Source: Lysobacter concretionis Ko07 = DSM 16239 | GTDB lineage: Bacteria > Pseudomonadota > Gammaproteobacteria > Xanthomonadales > Xanthomonadaceae | Assembly: GCF_000768345.1 (NCBI RefSeq) | Contig: NZ_AVPS01000005.1 | Location: 1-64,000 of the forward strand | DNA: 64,000 nt | Direction of reading: 5' to 3' | Shown here: positions 45,077 through 54,006 of the stretch, piece by piece | How the letters are laid out: every line of letters begins with the position of its first letter | How positions within the stretch are numbered: position 1 is the stretch's first letter | Translations under genes and position numbers: made by a program | Notes under the pieces: model-generated | Told to the model about the DNA's origin: nothing | What the model saw: the letters and a program-made list of their open reading frames with translations, nothing else | Database searches by the model: none

Positions 45077-46519
45077 ATGACGATCGAACAGGGACGGGCA
45101 CTATTGCGGCAGGTCAAGGATCGCATCGGCGCACGTCACACACTGGCTTTTATCGATGTGGCGCACAGGGAATTGAATCGAGAGCCCAGTGATGGGATGC
45201 CGTGGCTCGAGCGGCTCCCCTATGTTTGGTTGCTGATCGTTAAGTGGGCTTTGGCAGGATGGCGCCCAGAAGATGATCGCCCTGATCCCTCGGACGAAGA
45301 CATCAACTCCATAGTGCAAACAACCTGGGATGCGATGGGGCATCTGCTTCGCGTCGAAGGGCAGCCGACGATCTTCATGCGTCGAATGGCGCTTCAGCAG
45401 ATCTGGTTGCAACGTAAATTTGATACCAGCGCTATCCCACGGCAGTTCCGAATCCTCGGGGAGCTCATGGTCGGCTCGGCGGCCACAGAGCGCTTTCGGC
45501 AGCGATACGGCCTCACACCTGCAGAGTTTTCCGTGGTCATGATGCACATGGTGGCCGACGCGGGAGATCTGTTGGATCGGCCCGCGTTGTCGGAACTACG
45601 GCCGGGCACGCCTCGGACCCGTGAGCATTGGGTGGCCGTGAGAGAGATCCTCGACCGGACGGTGCCACAGCTTCAGCGGGAATTCTCCGACATGGAAGCC
45701 AGGAACACACCTGCCGAAGTTGAGGTATGCGAGCAGTCCCCCTTGGTTCGTACCCCCTTCATTGCAAGTCGCAATCTAGGTCCTGTGTGCATCCATCCGA
45801 TCTTGCTGTTCCGGTTGCTGGAGACGGTGTTGTTCGACCTAGCTCGTGGAATCGATTCTCGCCCCTTCATGAACGAGTTCGGGCCGGCATTCGAGAACTA
45901 CCTAGCAGAAGTTCTGGAAGACCTGAACGTACAGGTGATTCGGGAGGACGAACTCAGCCGGCGCCTTATCGGCGTCGGGCAAGTGGTCGATTTCGCAGTA
46001 GCCTCTGATGATGCATTGGTCCTGATTGATGCGAAGGGCATCGAAGGGCACTACGACGAGCTTTACCACAATCTGCCCGAGGAACTGGCGGCTAGACTCA
46101 GAACGTCCTTGTTGCGTGCGGTTGACCAAGCCATTGCCACCGTGGCTCGACTTCCGGCCGATCTTCGAAGAAACGCGATCTACTTCCTGTGCGTGACTTT
46201 CAAGCAAGTCGTGGTCACCGACGGACTTGCACTGAGGGAGCTAACAGTTGGTACAACGGAATGGGCTCATCCCCGTTGGGATTCGAATGTTCTTACGCCG
46301 GCACGCATGCTCTTTCCAAGTGCCTTCGAGTTTGAGTCCATCGTGGCGCTAGCGAAAACGCAGCAGGTCCCGATTAGCCAGGTGGTATGCGACATTGTTG
46401 CCGACAACGACAATCCTGGAGCGCGAAAGCTGCTTCTGGAGCAACACGTCATGGGACGCCGAGCCCCACTCGACGCACCAGCGGTTATCCAATGGGCCGC
46501 CAATCGCCTGAGGCAGTAG
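45077..46519 (+). CDS. Putative PD-(D/E)XK nuclease, partner of the Mrr-STAND protein
   Basis: A 480-residue protein that I do not recognise as a named family. The N-terminal 230 residues are helical without clear motifs. The region 265-345 has a nuclease-like pattern: Glu273 in GPAFENYLAEVL, Asp305 in GQVVDFAVAS and Asp318/Lys320 in LVLIDAKGIEG, then a helical YDELYHNLPEEL. This fits the PD-(D/E)XK fold, with Asp-x-Lys in place of Glu-x-Lys. The ATG at 45077 was chosen; an in-frame start at 44975 lacks support. Its 3' end overlaps the possible start of the 1572-residue STAND gene, so the two likely form one system. Confidence 0.62.
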   Translation: MTIEQGRALLRQVKDRIGARHTLAFIDVAHRELNREPSDGMPWLERLPYVWLLIVKWALAGWRPEDDRPDPSDEDINSIVQTTWDAMGHLLRVEGQPTIFMRRMALQQIWLQRKFDTSAIPRQFRILGELMVGSAATERFRQRYGLTPAEFSVVMMHMVADAGDLLDRPALSELRPGTPRTREHWVAVREILDRTVPQLQREFSDMEARNTPAEVEVCEQSPLVRTPFIASRNLGPVCIHPILLFRLLETVLFDLARGIDSRPFMNEFGPAFENYLAEVLEDLNVQVIREDELSRRLIGVGQVVDFAVASDDALVLIDAKGIEGHYDELYHNLPEELAARLRTSLLRAVDQAIATVARLPADLRRNAIYFLCVTFKQVVVTDGLALRELTVGTTEWAHPRWDSNVLTPARMLFPSAFEFESIVALAKTQQVPISQVVCDIVADNDNPGARKLLLEQHVMGRRAPLDAPAVIQWAANRLRQ

Positions 46520-49500
46520 CAGCGCATGGCTCGCTCGTTCCCAGGCCGAATGGCGGCCTCCTCCGACCCACAACTCATGGCAACGACGGCGACATTGAGC
46601 TAATCACATACAACGCAGTTCAGGACTTTGAAGTGGACAAGAAGGCAATCGCGGATCTACGAGCCATGCTGCTCAAGCTTCCCGCCACCGGGGTAGGTGG
46701 GTTTGAGGGGCTGCTGGCAGCTGTTCTTGCCGAAATTTCGGGAGTGCCGTTCCGCCTGTCCGGCAGCGGATCGCAGTTCGGCATGGATGGCAAGTCGGTT
46801 TACGAGGACGACGCCATCTGCTTCGAGGCGAAACGCTACGATCGCAAAATCCCGAGAAACGAAGTCATTGCCAAGATTGCTGAACTAACGGTCGAGGGCG
46901 GTAGCGATATCGATCTGTGGGTACTTGGCGCGACGACGTCCGTCAGTACCCAACTTGCGGACAACGTTCTGGAAATTGGCGAAAGAAACGGGATCAGCAC
47001 ACTTGTGTTGGACTGGAGCAGGGCGGATTTGCCGGCACTCGCGGTCGCCTTGGCAATGGCCACAGAGGCGACTGCGGAGTTCATCCGCCGCAACGCGGGA
47101 GACGAGTGCGGAGCGCATGCCAACGCATTGGCATCACTCAAGGCAGTGGAAGACGACGAGCGGTTTGCGAGACATGCCGCGCGCATCCGTGGGTTGCTTC
47201 GGGAGCCGACAATCGGCACCTCGCTGGCCGTGCGCAACAATCGCCACTGGCTCGAGGACGTTTTCGGCAGCCAGCAACGCGCCAAACGCCATCTCCGGCA
47301 ACCCTTGGCCCCCGGCGATGTGGCATTGGGCAACCCGTTGCCGAGGGAGTCGCTGGTCTCCGAAATGGATTCGTTCCTTGCATCCCGGCCAGCCGGAAAA
47401 ATTGCCGTCATCGTCGGGGACGAAGGAAACGGCAAGTCGTGGTTGTTCGCACAAAGCTGGTTGTCGCAGACGGACCGGCCGTTGATGGTGGTGTTCACGG
47501 CTGATGAGTTCAGCGATGCTGCAGCGGTCGGCGATGTCGTCGGCCTGCTGATCGACAAGCTTGTGGCGCAGACTGGCGGCAGGAAATCGGAGTCTGCTGT
47601 TACACGATGGCTCCGGACCTTCAACAGGTGGCGCAAGACAGAAACGCCCGCCTCGCCTCGCCTGGTGGTCGTGATCGACGGGATGAACCAGCGGCCGCAA
47701 CTCGACTGGGCCCGAATCGCCAACGACATGAGCCACGAGTTGGGCAGGATGGGCGGACAGCTGGTGCTCACCACGCGCACCGCGCACTACTCGGCGCACG
47801 TGAAGAGACGCCTGATTGCATCCACCGTAGTGATTACCGTGCCGGAGTGGACAGAGACCGAGCGCGACTTGATTCTCGACGGGCACGGCATACGCGCAGA
47901 CGAACTGCCCGAGACGGTGGCCACGTCGCTGCGCAATCCCCGACTACTTGCGATCGCATTGGAACTGCTGCAGGGATCGCACATCAGGCAGCTCGAACAA
48001 CTCAACATCAGCCGGCTGCTTTTCGAGCACATGCGCATCTACGGTGAACGCGACAACCCGGTTCCGCGTCCGGCACACGATTTCGCACGCGCACTCAGGG
48101 AGCATGCATATGCGATTCTGAAGAGGATCGACAGGCAGCAGATTGACGACCTCAAAGTCTTCGACGGCGGTCTGGAAGCGGTATCGGACGGACGGTTCTT
48201 CATCCAGCTCGAAGATGATCCGACGCGATACCGGCTGGATGAAAGCGGTCTCACGCTCGCATTGGGCTTCGCGATCGTCGATGAACTGCGCACGGCCAGG
48301 CGCAATGGGCGCGACCTGACGGCCGCAATCGAGGCGATGATCGAACCAATCGCCTCCCTCGATCGGACGTTCGACGCGGTGCTCGCCGCGCTTACCATTT
48401 CCTGCCTTGACGGCGAGTGCCCGGTGGAGATCGGTACGGCCATCACGTGCGCCTTCGCCGGATTGCAGAACCCTAATGCCGACGAATTTCAGGCGTTCTG
48501 CCTGCTGGCCGAAGGCCGGCCGGACGTTTTCATGCAGGCGGCCCGCCAACTGTGTCTGGCCCCCGACAATCCATCCAACTTCGACTGGGTGCGGTTTGCG
48601 CTGCATGCCGCGAAGCAGAGGGATTCTGCATGGACGGCGATGATTCCGATCCTACAATCATGGTTGGGACACTATTCCCTGGCTCCCGAGGCAAGGATGT
48701 ATTCCATCCGCTCCGGTGGCGATGCGGGCAAGGTGGAGGAGGAACGGCGCAAGCGGCAGGCGGAGATTGAGGCCAAGATCGTTGCGCTTTCACCGACCGA
48801 GAATTCGCTGCTGGACGAGCTCACGAGGAACGACGGCGATGTCGATGCCCTCGCGCACCTCGCCCTGGCGCTGATCGCGGGAAAGCCGGTCGCGCCGTTC
48901 TCGAGGGCGCTGCTCCACTGGAGCTTCGCCGGTGCGCTGAACATGGGGTTCTCCTGTCCCTACGACCAGTTCATCCATCTGATCCGGTTTAATCGCGTCG
49001 ACTGGCCGGAAGCGCGCGATGCCATAGTGGCGGCGGGCAGTATGTTCGCCGATGCCGGTGTGTCGCGAACGGGCAAGTGGGCGCACGTGAATCTCCTGCG
49101 AGCGACAGGAGATCCTGCCGCGGCACTCCAGGAGCAGGCTCTGCTGCTCGAACTGACTGCCGATCGGCCAGCATTCGAGGGGTGGCGTCGCGTCGAGAGG
49201 TACTGTGCGAGCGATCCTTGCGACCCGGAGAGCCAGAGGCCGGACAACATCACGGAAACGGCGAAGGGCTACGCCGACATCGATGTCGCGAAGATCCGCT
49301 TGTTCATGGGGCCATCCAGCGACGATTTGCATTTTGCGGATGCAAGGACAGGGTTGGCGCGATTCGAACCGTCGGTGGCAATCGCAAAGCACCGGGAGTT
49401 CATCCGCCATGTCATCTCTCGCAAAGGGCTGGCGTTGCGCCAGGGAACTTTTGAGATGGGTCACCACAATGCGCTTCTGACTGCGGCACAGGCCAAGAAA

Positions 49501-51210
49501 ATAGCTTCTAGCGTAGAGGTTGGAGCTATCGCCAGCGCTGCGGCAGCGCTCAAGGGAAACGAGCCCCATTTCATCGCGCAGTATTTCCTGCTGGCCGCGT
49601 TTCCGCTGCTAAGCGCCGATGAGCAGGTCAAGGCCCTGTTGTCGCCGCACACGGAAGGCAACCCGTTGCTTTCCGTTCTATACCTCGCCAAGTCGCTTGA
49701 GCAGTCAACATATGAAGCGTTGCTGCTGGATGCAATTCATAGCGGAGACGAGCGCGCATTGGTAGTCGTCCTCGCGTTCGGCGCCCATTCCGACACTCTC
49801 CTGTCCGATCGCGTTCTCGATCGCTTCCCCGAGCTCATGGGGAGCGAGGTGGAGACGGTCCGTGCGCTCACGTTGTACATGGCCTTGAACGCTGGCGACC
49901 AACGCGCGATCGAGTCGGTGGTGAAGAGCGGGTGGTCCGCCAAGAACCTCGACGGGAGGGGCGGTTACGAAGCGTGGTACGGGTCCCATGTGGTCCTGGA
50001 GGCGGCCAGTCTTGGAATGCTGACCTGTGGCGATGCGGTTGACCGCATAGCTCCCGAGCTCTATGGCCAGGCTGTGGAGAGGCTCGGCGGCGATGCGGGC
50101 GCCACGGTTGCGCGATGTATCGATGCCTCGATCAGGAAAGCGGCCGGCTTCGAACTGGATGTTGCCGTGCCCGTCATCGAGATAAACCAGCGGTGCGAAG
50201 ACAATCTCGAGCCTGCGCGCTACCACGTCTCGGCGCGGCCAGAAGAACGCAACGACCTGACGGAACTGATGCGCGATGACGAGGGCGAGAACGACAGATT
50301 CGAGGAGCAGCAACGGCTTTCCCATGCGGCTTTCGACGTCTTCAAGGCGAAGCTCACAGCGGCGGACGCGGCGATCGTCCTGGACAGGTTGCGCTTTAGC
50401 GAGTTCAAGAAGGTTGCCGAAGCGGATAGAGGGCTCGCGGAGGACTGGGCGGACCTGTTTCTGGAGTTGCCGAAGGCTCGTCATGGCGGCGTCCACAACC
50501 TAGGGCTGCTGCTGGCGCATGCGATCGCCGGTTGGAATCCCGATCTGGCGGCTCGCCTGTTCGAAACGCTGCACGGAAGCGAACCATATGTCAAAAACAG
50601 TTTCGGTCGTATTGGACTGCCACTAGCTGGACTGGCCCTGTGGTCGGCCGAGGATCACGCTCTGCTTGACGCCATCCGTTCCCGTCGCTTGGACGGCGCC
50701 CTCAACGACGACGAACTCGCCCTGGAAGTGCTGACCGCGCTTTGGAGCGGGAAACAGGCGATCTTGGAGCGGTACGTCGGGGAGAATCTGGAGAGCGGAG
50801 AGCCGTCCAGAATGGCTCGGGCACTGATGGTGACGGGACTGTCGGGCCAGGGACAGGCCAACGAGGTCGTGTTGGCACGGTACAAAGGAACGCCGGGCTT
50901 TATTGGAGTCGCGCAGTCCACGGCTGCATACGCGTACGAGCGCCATGCATGGGCGATGCACTGGCACGCAAAAATGCTCGAAGCGCCGACTCCTGAGGAA
51001 TTCTGGCGCTTCTCGGTCTTGTTCATCAAGGTTGTCGATGGACGGTTTGATGTCTTTGGCAGGGACGACGGGGCGGCTTCCGTTTCCTATCGTCTGTTCT
51101 GGCCTAGCGTTGAGAGCCAGCTGAAGAACCGCTACCAGTGCGGCTGCTCGAAGCGGAAGAAAAAGCTCTTCGGAGAGAAGCCGCCAGAGAAGGAATTCCT
51201 GTTCCCGTAA
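46492..51210 (+). CDS. Mrr-STAND antiviral ATPase (Avs type)
   Basis: A 1572-residue protein. Residues about 60-180 form an Mrr-type nuclease: Glu72 in GGFEGLLAAVLAEISG, Asp99 in FGMDGKS and Glu112/Lys114 in ICFEAKRYDRK. The STAND NTPase has P-loop GDEGNGKS at 309-316, Walker B LVVVIDGMNQ at about 391-400 and LVLTTRT at 424-430. The 900 or more C-terminal residues are helical repeats, likely the target sensor. This is the architecture of Avs2/Avs4-like sensors that cut DNA after recognising phage proteins. The start is uncertain: ATG 46492 overlaps the previous gene by 28 bases and has no strong ribosome-binding site, and the first 30 residues look unconserved. Confidence 0.8.
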   Translation: MGRQSPEAVAAHGSLVPRPNGGLLRPTTHGNDGDIELITYNAVQDFEVDKKAIADLRAMLLKLPATGVGGFEGLLAAVLAEISGVPFRLSGSGSQFGMDGKSVYEDDAICFEAKRYDRKIPRNEVIAKIAELTVEGGSDIDLWVLGATTSVSTQLADNVLEIGERNGISTLVLDWSRADLPALAVALAMATEATAEFIRRNAGDECGAHANALASLKAVEDDERFARHAARIRGLLREPTIGTSLAVRNNRHWLEDVFGSQQRAKRHLRQPLAPGDVALGNPLPRESLVSEMDSFLASRPAGKIAVIVGDEGNGKSWLFAQSWLSQTDRPLMVVFTADEFSDAAAVGDVVGLLIDKLVAQTGGRKSESAVTRWLRTFNRWRKTETPASPRLVVVIDGMNQRPQLDWARIANDMSHELGRMGGQLVLTTRTAHYSAHVKRRLIASTVVITVPEWTETERDLILDGHGIRADELPETVATSLRNPRLLAIALELLQGSHIRQLEQLNISRLLFEHMRIYGERDNPVPRPAHDFARALREHAYAILKRIDRQQIDDLKVFDGGLEAVSDGRFFIQLEDDPTRYRLDESGLTLALGFAIVDELRTARRNGRDLTAAIEAMIEPIASLDRTFDAVLAALTISCLDGECPVEIGTAITCAFAGLQNPNADEFQAFCLLAEGRPDVFMQAARQLCLAPDNPSNFDWVRFALHAAKQRDSAWTAMIPILQSWLGHYSLAPEARMYSIRSGGDAGKVEEERRKRQAEIEAKIVALSPTENSLLDELTRNDGDVDALAHLALALIAGKPVAPFSRALLHWSFAGALNMGFSCPYDQFIHLIRFNRVDWPEARDAIVAAGSMFADAGVSRTGKWAHVNLLRATGDPAAALQEQALLLELTADRPAFEGWRRVERYCASDPCDPESQRPDNITETAKGYADIDVAKIRLFMGPSSDDLHFADARTGLARFEPSVAIAKHREFIRHVISRKGLALRQGTFEMGHHNALLTAAQAKKIASSVEVGAIASAAAALKGNEPHFIAQYFLLAAFPLLSADEQVKALLSPHTEGNPLLSVLYLAKSLEQSTYEALLLDAIHSGDERALVVVLAFGAHSDTLLSDRVLDRFPELMGSEVETVRALTLYMALNAGDQRAIESVVKSGWSAKNLDGRGGYEAWYGSHVVLEAASLGMLTCGDAVDRIAPELYGQAVERLGGDAGATVARCIDASIRKAAGFELDVAVPVIEINQRCEDNLEPARYHVSARPEERNDLTELMRDDEGENDRFEEQQRLSHAAFDVFKAKLTAADAAIVLDRLRFSEFKKVAEADRGLAEDWADLFLELPKARHGGVHNLGLLLAHAIAGWNPDLAARLFETLHGSEPYVKNSFGRIGLPLAGLALWSAEDHALLDAIRSRRLDGALNDDELALEVLTALWSGKQAILERYVGENLESGEPSRMARALMVTGLSGQGQANEVVLARYKGTPGFIGVAQSTAAYAYERHAWAMHWHAKMLEAPTPEEFWRFSVLFIKVVDGRFDVFGRDDGAASVSYRLFWPSVESQLKNRYQCGCSKRKKKLFGEKPPEKEFLFP

Positions 51211-51236
51211 CATTCGTCATTGATCAGGCAACCAAA

Positions 51237-52322
51237 CTACTTCAACAAGCGAGCGGCCGGGTTGTCCTCCGCCGCGCCCGCTTGAAAATACCCAATCACA
51301 CTAGCTACCGAGCGATGCTCAGTCATCGCCATGACGGCCGGCAGCGGAATGCCTTGCTTACCGGCCTCAGTGACGAACCCCGACCGAAGACTGTGTGCCC
51401 CAAAATCTCCCACCAACCCGGCCAACCGGGCCCGGCGCTTCACGACCGCGGCCACTGAGCCCGGGAGCAGGGCAGGGCCGACCCGATCTTTCCAGATACG
51501 CCGAAAGATCGCCCCCTCGTCGATGCCCGCGGCTTCAAGCCAAGCCGTGAGCGCCTCGGCGCTGCGTCCCAGGATCGGCTTGTCCGGCGTCGAATCCGCT
51601 TTCACCCCCGCCTGCTGGGTCTTGGAGTACTCCAGCCGGTAGATGTAGCCGTCCTCGCGCACCTTACGCAGGTCCCGCATGTCGGCCGCAGCGATCTCAC
51701 TGCGGCGGCGTCCCCCGCTGGCGAACCCGAAGCAGAGCAGGGCACGGTCACGCAGGCCTTCCAGGCTGTTGTCGCAGGTGGCCAGCATGGCCTCCAGCTC
51801 GGGGCGGGTGATGGCCGTCTTCTTGGTCGGGCGCTCGCCGCGCTTGACCGCGGCACGCCGGGCCCGGCTCAGCAGCGTGCGGACACTGGGCAGCTCGCAG
51901 GGGTTGGCCTGGCGCTTGAGCTTGTGCGCCGTCGACAGCACGGCCACGCGCTGGACGACAGTCGAAAGCTTCCACGGCCCCGCCTTGGCTTTGAGGCCAG
52001 CCGCCACTAGGGCCTCATCCAGTGCTGGCGGCAGCTCGCTGACCAGATCGGTCTTGTTCTTGCGCTGGATGTGGTCGACCAGGAACTGGATCACCACCGC
52101 TTCGTTGACGGGCAAAGTCAACTCGACGCCGTAGCGGCCCTGATGCCAGCCGGCCCAGTAGCGCAGGGCGGTCGCATAGCTGCGCGTGGTGTTGGCGGCG
52201 GCCGCTTCGGCCAGCAGTTCGCGGACCGCGTCGGCGGCTTGCTGGGCGAGCTGATCGGGCAGCACAAGGTGGGTGGCGGTCGCGGCGGTGGCGGTGGCGG
52301 GGAGTGTGTTATTTCTTTTCAT
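51237..52322 (-). CDS. Tyrosine recombinase (TnpS-like, transposon resolution)
   Basis: A 361-residue recombinase. The N-terminal part (about 40-150) is a core-binding domain (TTRSYATALRYWAGWHQGRYG). The catalytic Arg is in SGGRRRSEIAAADM, Lys in EYSKTQQAG, HxxR in HSLRSGF, His in MTEHRSVAS and Tyr in VIGYFQ. It is divergent from a KfrA-like coiled-coil gene with 104 bases between, and that gap holds a fine inverted core site. This arrangement is that of TnpS/TnpT, the cointegrate resolution system of Tn4651-type Tn3-family transposons. No tnpA is in the window. It abuts the Mrr-STAND gene tail to tail (26 bases), so it closes the defence island. Confidence 0.83.
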   Translation of the reverse strand: MKRNNTLPATATAATATHLVLPDQLAQQAADAVRELLAEAAAANTTRSYATALRYWAGWHQGRYGVELTLPVNEAVVIQFLVDHIQRKNKTDLVSELPPALDEALVAAGLKAKAGPWKLSTVVQRVAVLSTAHKLKRQANPCELPSVRTLLSRARRAAVKRGERPTKKTAITRPELEAMLATCDNSLEGLRDRALLCFGFASGGRRRSEIAAADMRDLRKVREDGYIYRLEYSKTQQAGVKADSTPDKPILGRSAEALTAWLEAAGIDEGAIFRRIWKDRVGPALLPGSVAAVVKRRARLAGLVGDFGAHSLRSGFVTEAGKQGIPLPAVMAMTEHRSVASVIGYFQAGAAEDNPAARLLK

Positions 52323-52352
52323 AGTATGTAATGTACGCTATGAAGTAGGGTT

Positions 52353-52387
52353 CGTACTTACGATAATCATCACTTATCACCAGTACG
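52353..52387. promoter_or_regulatory. Inverted-repeat core recombination site between the TnpS-like and TnpT-like genes
   Basis: CGTACT-N3-GATAA-N7-TTATC-N3-AGTACG is a perfect two-part inverted repeat with a 7-base centre (TCATCAC). This is the geometry of a tyrosine-recombinase crossover site. It could also serve as the operator bound by the KfrA-like protein. A further imperfect repeat (TAGTATGTA, TACGCTA) lies at 52322-52340 and may be an accessory site. Confidence 0.7.
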
Positions 52388-52426
52388 GAATCAACCGAGT
52401 AGGGCGCCCGCGTAGGAGGCACCTCG

Positions 52427-53389
52427 ATGGCACGTGGCATCACCGAATCTGACGTCCACGCAGCGGCCGACGCACTGGTCGCCGCTGGCGAACGGCCGAC
52501 GATCGAACGGATCCGAGCGCATCTCGGCACCGGCTCGCCCAACACCGTGACCCGGTGGTTGGAAACCTGGTGGCAGGCGTTGGGTGCTCGGCTGCAGGGG
52601 CATCAAGCGCGCCTGGCCGTGCCTGAAGCGCCGGAAGCGGTCGCCGCGCTGGCAGGGCAATGGTGGGAGCTCGCCATCGATGCCGCACGAAGGAGTCTCC
52701 ATGAGTCCCTGTCGGTCGATCGGGCCACCATCGGGGCGCTGCGCGAAGAGCTCAATCAGGATCGCGAAGCGCTACAAACCGAGGCCGCAACGTTGCGCCA
52801 CGCCGCTGAAACCGCCTCTCAAGCGGAGCGCGTCGCCGTAGCCCAGACCACTGAGCTGCAGCGGCTGGTGAACCAGCTCCAGACCCAAGGCCAGGACCTT
52901 GGCGCCCAGCGCGATACCGCGCTGGCGCGGGTGACGGAACTGGAGTCGACGCGCCAGGAGCTGGAGACCCGGCTCCGCCTGTGGGAGGAGAACGCTCGCG
53001 CTGAGCGCGATAACTTGGCTCAGCACGTCCGCGCGGTCGAGGACCGCACCCACGCCGAAGTCGACCGGGCGCGGCAGGAGGCCAAGGAAGCTCAGGCACA
53101 GGTCGTCGCGGCGGCCCGGGAACGCGCATCCAGCGAGGGCCAGCTTCGCGCCGCGCGCGACCGGGCCCAGGCGGAGGCCGCACAGGCCCTGCAAGACGCC
53201 GGCGTCCAACGCGCACGGGCCGACGCTCTGGAACAGCAACTGGGCAAGCTGCAGGATTTGCCGGCTGCGCTGGAAGCGTCCTGGATCCGCAGCCAACGAA
53301 AGCCCCAGCCTGGATCACGGACGCCGGGCGCCGGGAAGGCGGCCGGGGCCACCGGCAAGCGCGCTACCAAGCGCAAGCCATCCGGGTAA
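52427..53389 (+). CDS. KfrA-N coiled-coil DNA-binding protein (TnpT-like)
   Basis: A 320-residue protein. Residues 1-60 form a KfrA-type DNA-binding head (ITESDVHAAADALVAAGERP, IRAHLGTGSPNTVTRWLE). Residues about 90-290 are a long heptad coiled coil rich in Ala, Glu, Arg and Gln, and the tail is basic (GKAAGATGKRATKRKPSG). AGGAGG stands 7 bases before the ATG. Such proteins occur on plasmids and as TnpT, which helps TnpS in transposon resolution. The divergent recombinase and the core site favour the TnpT reading. Confidence 0.82.
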   Translation: MARGITESDVHAAADALVAAGERPTIERIRAHLGTGSPNTVTRWLETWWQALGARLQGHQARLAVPEAPEAVAALAGQWWELAIDAARRSLHESLSVDRATIGALREELNQDREALQTEAATLRHAAETASQAERVAVAQTTELQRLVNQLQTQGQDLGAQRDTALARVTELESTRQELETRLRLWEENARAERDNLAQHVRAVEDRTHAEVDRARQEAKEAQAQVVAAARERASSEGQLRAARDRAQAEAAQALQDAGVQRARADALEQQLGKLQDLPAALEASWIRSQRKPQPGSRTPGAGKAAGATGKRATKRKPSG

Positions 53390-53545
53390 CCTAGGGTTTC
53401 CTAATCAGACGGTACCCACGCGCGTGATTCCAGCCGACAAACTCACCCGCTCGTCTTGGCCAGGCCTGCCTACCTCCTAAGAGCACAGTTTCTACGCGTG
53501 GCAAGTCGAATTTTCCGGGGAAAGAGCTCGTCAGAGGCGTACAGG

Positions 53546-53636
53546 TGTACCCACCGGAGTGCAGAGCGCCGTCGTTGTACCCACTTGAGTGGTCGTTCTG
53601 TACCCGAGATGTGCAGAGTCCTGACCCACTTGAGTG
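53546..53636. repeat. Four short direct repeats (IS21-end-like or iteron-like)
   Basis: Units are TGTACCCACCGGAGTG (53546), TGTACCCACTTGAGTG (53576), TGTACCCGAGATGTG (53599) and CTGACCCACTTGAGTG (53621), spaced 30, 23 and 22 bases. They lie exactly where a KfrA paralogue loses its N-terminus. Multiple short repeats of this kind are found at ends of IS21-family elements and in plasmid origins. I lean to an IS21 end remnant. Confidence 0.5.
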
Positions 53637-53646
53637 CGCTGAGCAC

Positions 53647-54006
53647 ATGGCGCAACATCTCCGTGCCGCTGAGGATCGTGCCCACGCTGAAGTCGACCGG
53701 GCGCGGCAGGAGGCGCGGGATCTGAACCGGCGGGCGGAGTCGATAGCTCGAGCCCTTCGTGCCGCCGAAACCTCCCACAGCGCGGAGCTGGATGCCCTGC
53801 GCTGGCTTGTCATCGATGCGCAAAGCGACGCTTCCAGCCAGCGAGTCCGTTCGGAGACGCTTGAGGCTCAGCTCGCCCATCTCCGAAACCATATGGCAAG
53901 ATTGGAGTCCGCGTTGACGAAGGCCAAGCCAACGAGACCCGGTAAGCGCCCACCCAAATCCATGACGTCTGCTGAACCAAAAAAGCCTGTGAAGTCCACC
54001 AGTTAG
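53647..54006 (+). pseudogene. Truncated KfrA/TnpT-like paralogue (coiled-coil part)
   Basis: About 119 codons beginning MAQHLRAAEDRAHAEVDRAR match the middle of the coiled coil of the gene at 52427 (LAQHVRAVEDRTHAEVDRAR), followed by a diverged Leu-rich coil and a basic Lys/Pro tail. The DNA-binding head is missing and is replaced by the repeat cluster at 53546-53636. The frame stays open upstream to 53545, but that lead is encoded by the repeats. Probably a gene broken by a mobile element. Confidence 0.6.

Noticed and set aside
46387-46491. Longer N-terminus of the Mrr-STAND protein
   Set aside because: The extra 35 codons lie inside the upstream nuclease gene and read as low-complexity Arg/Ser/Pro sequence with no conserved feature.
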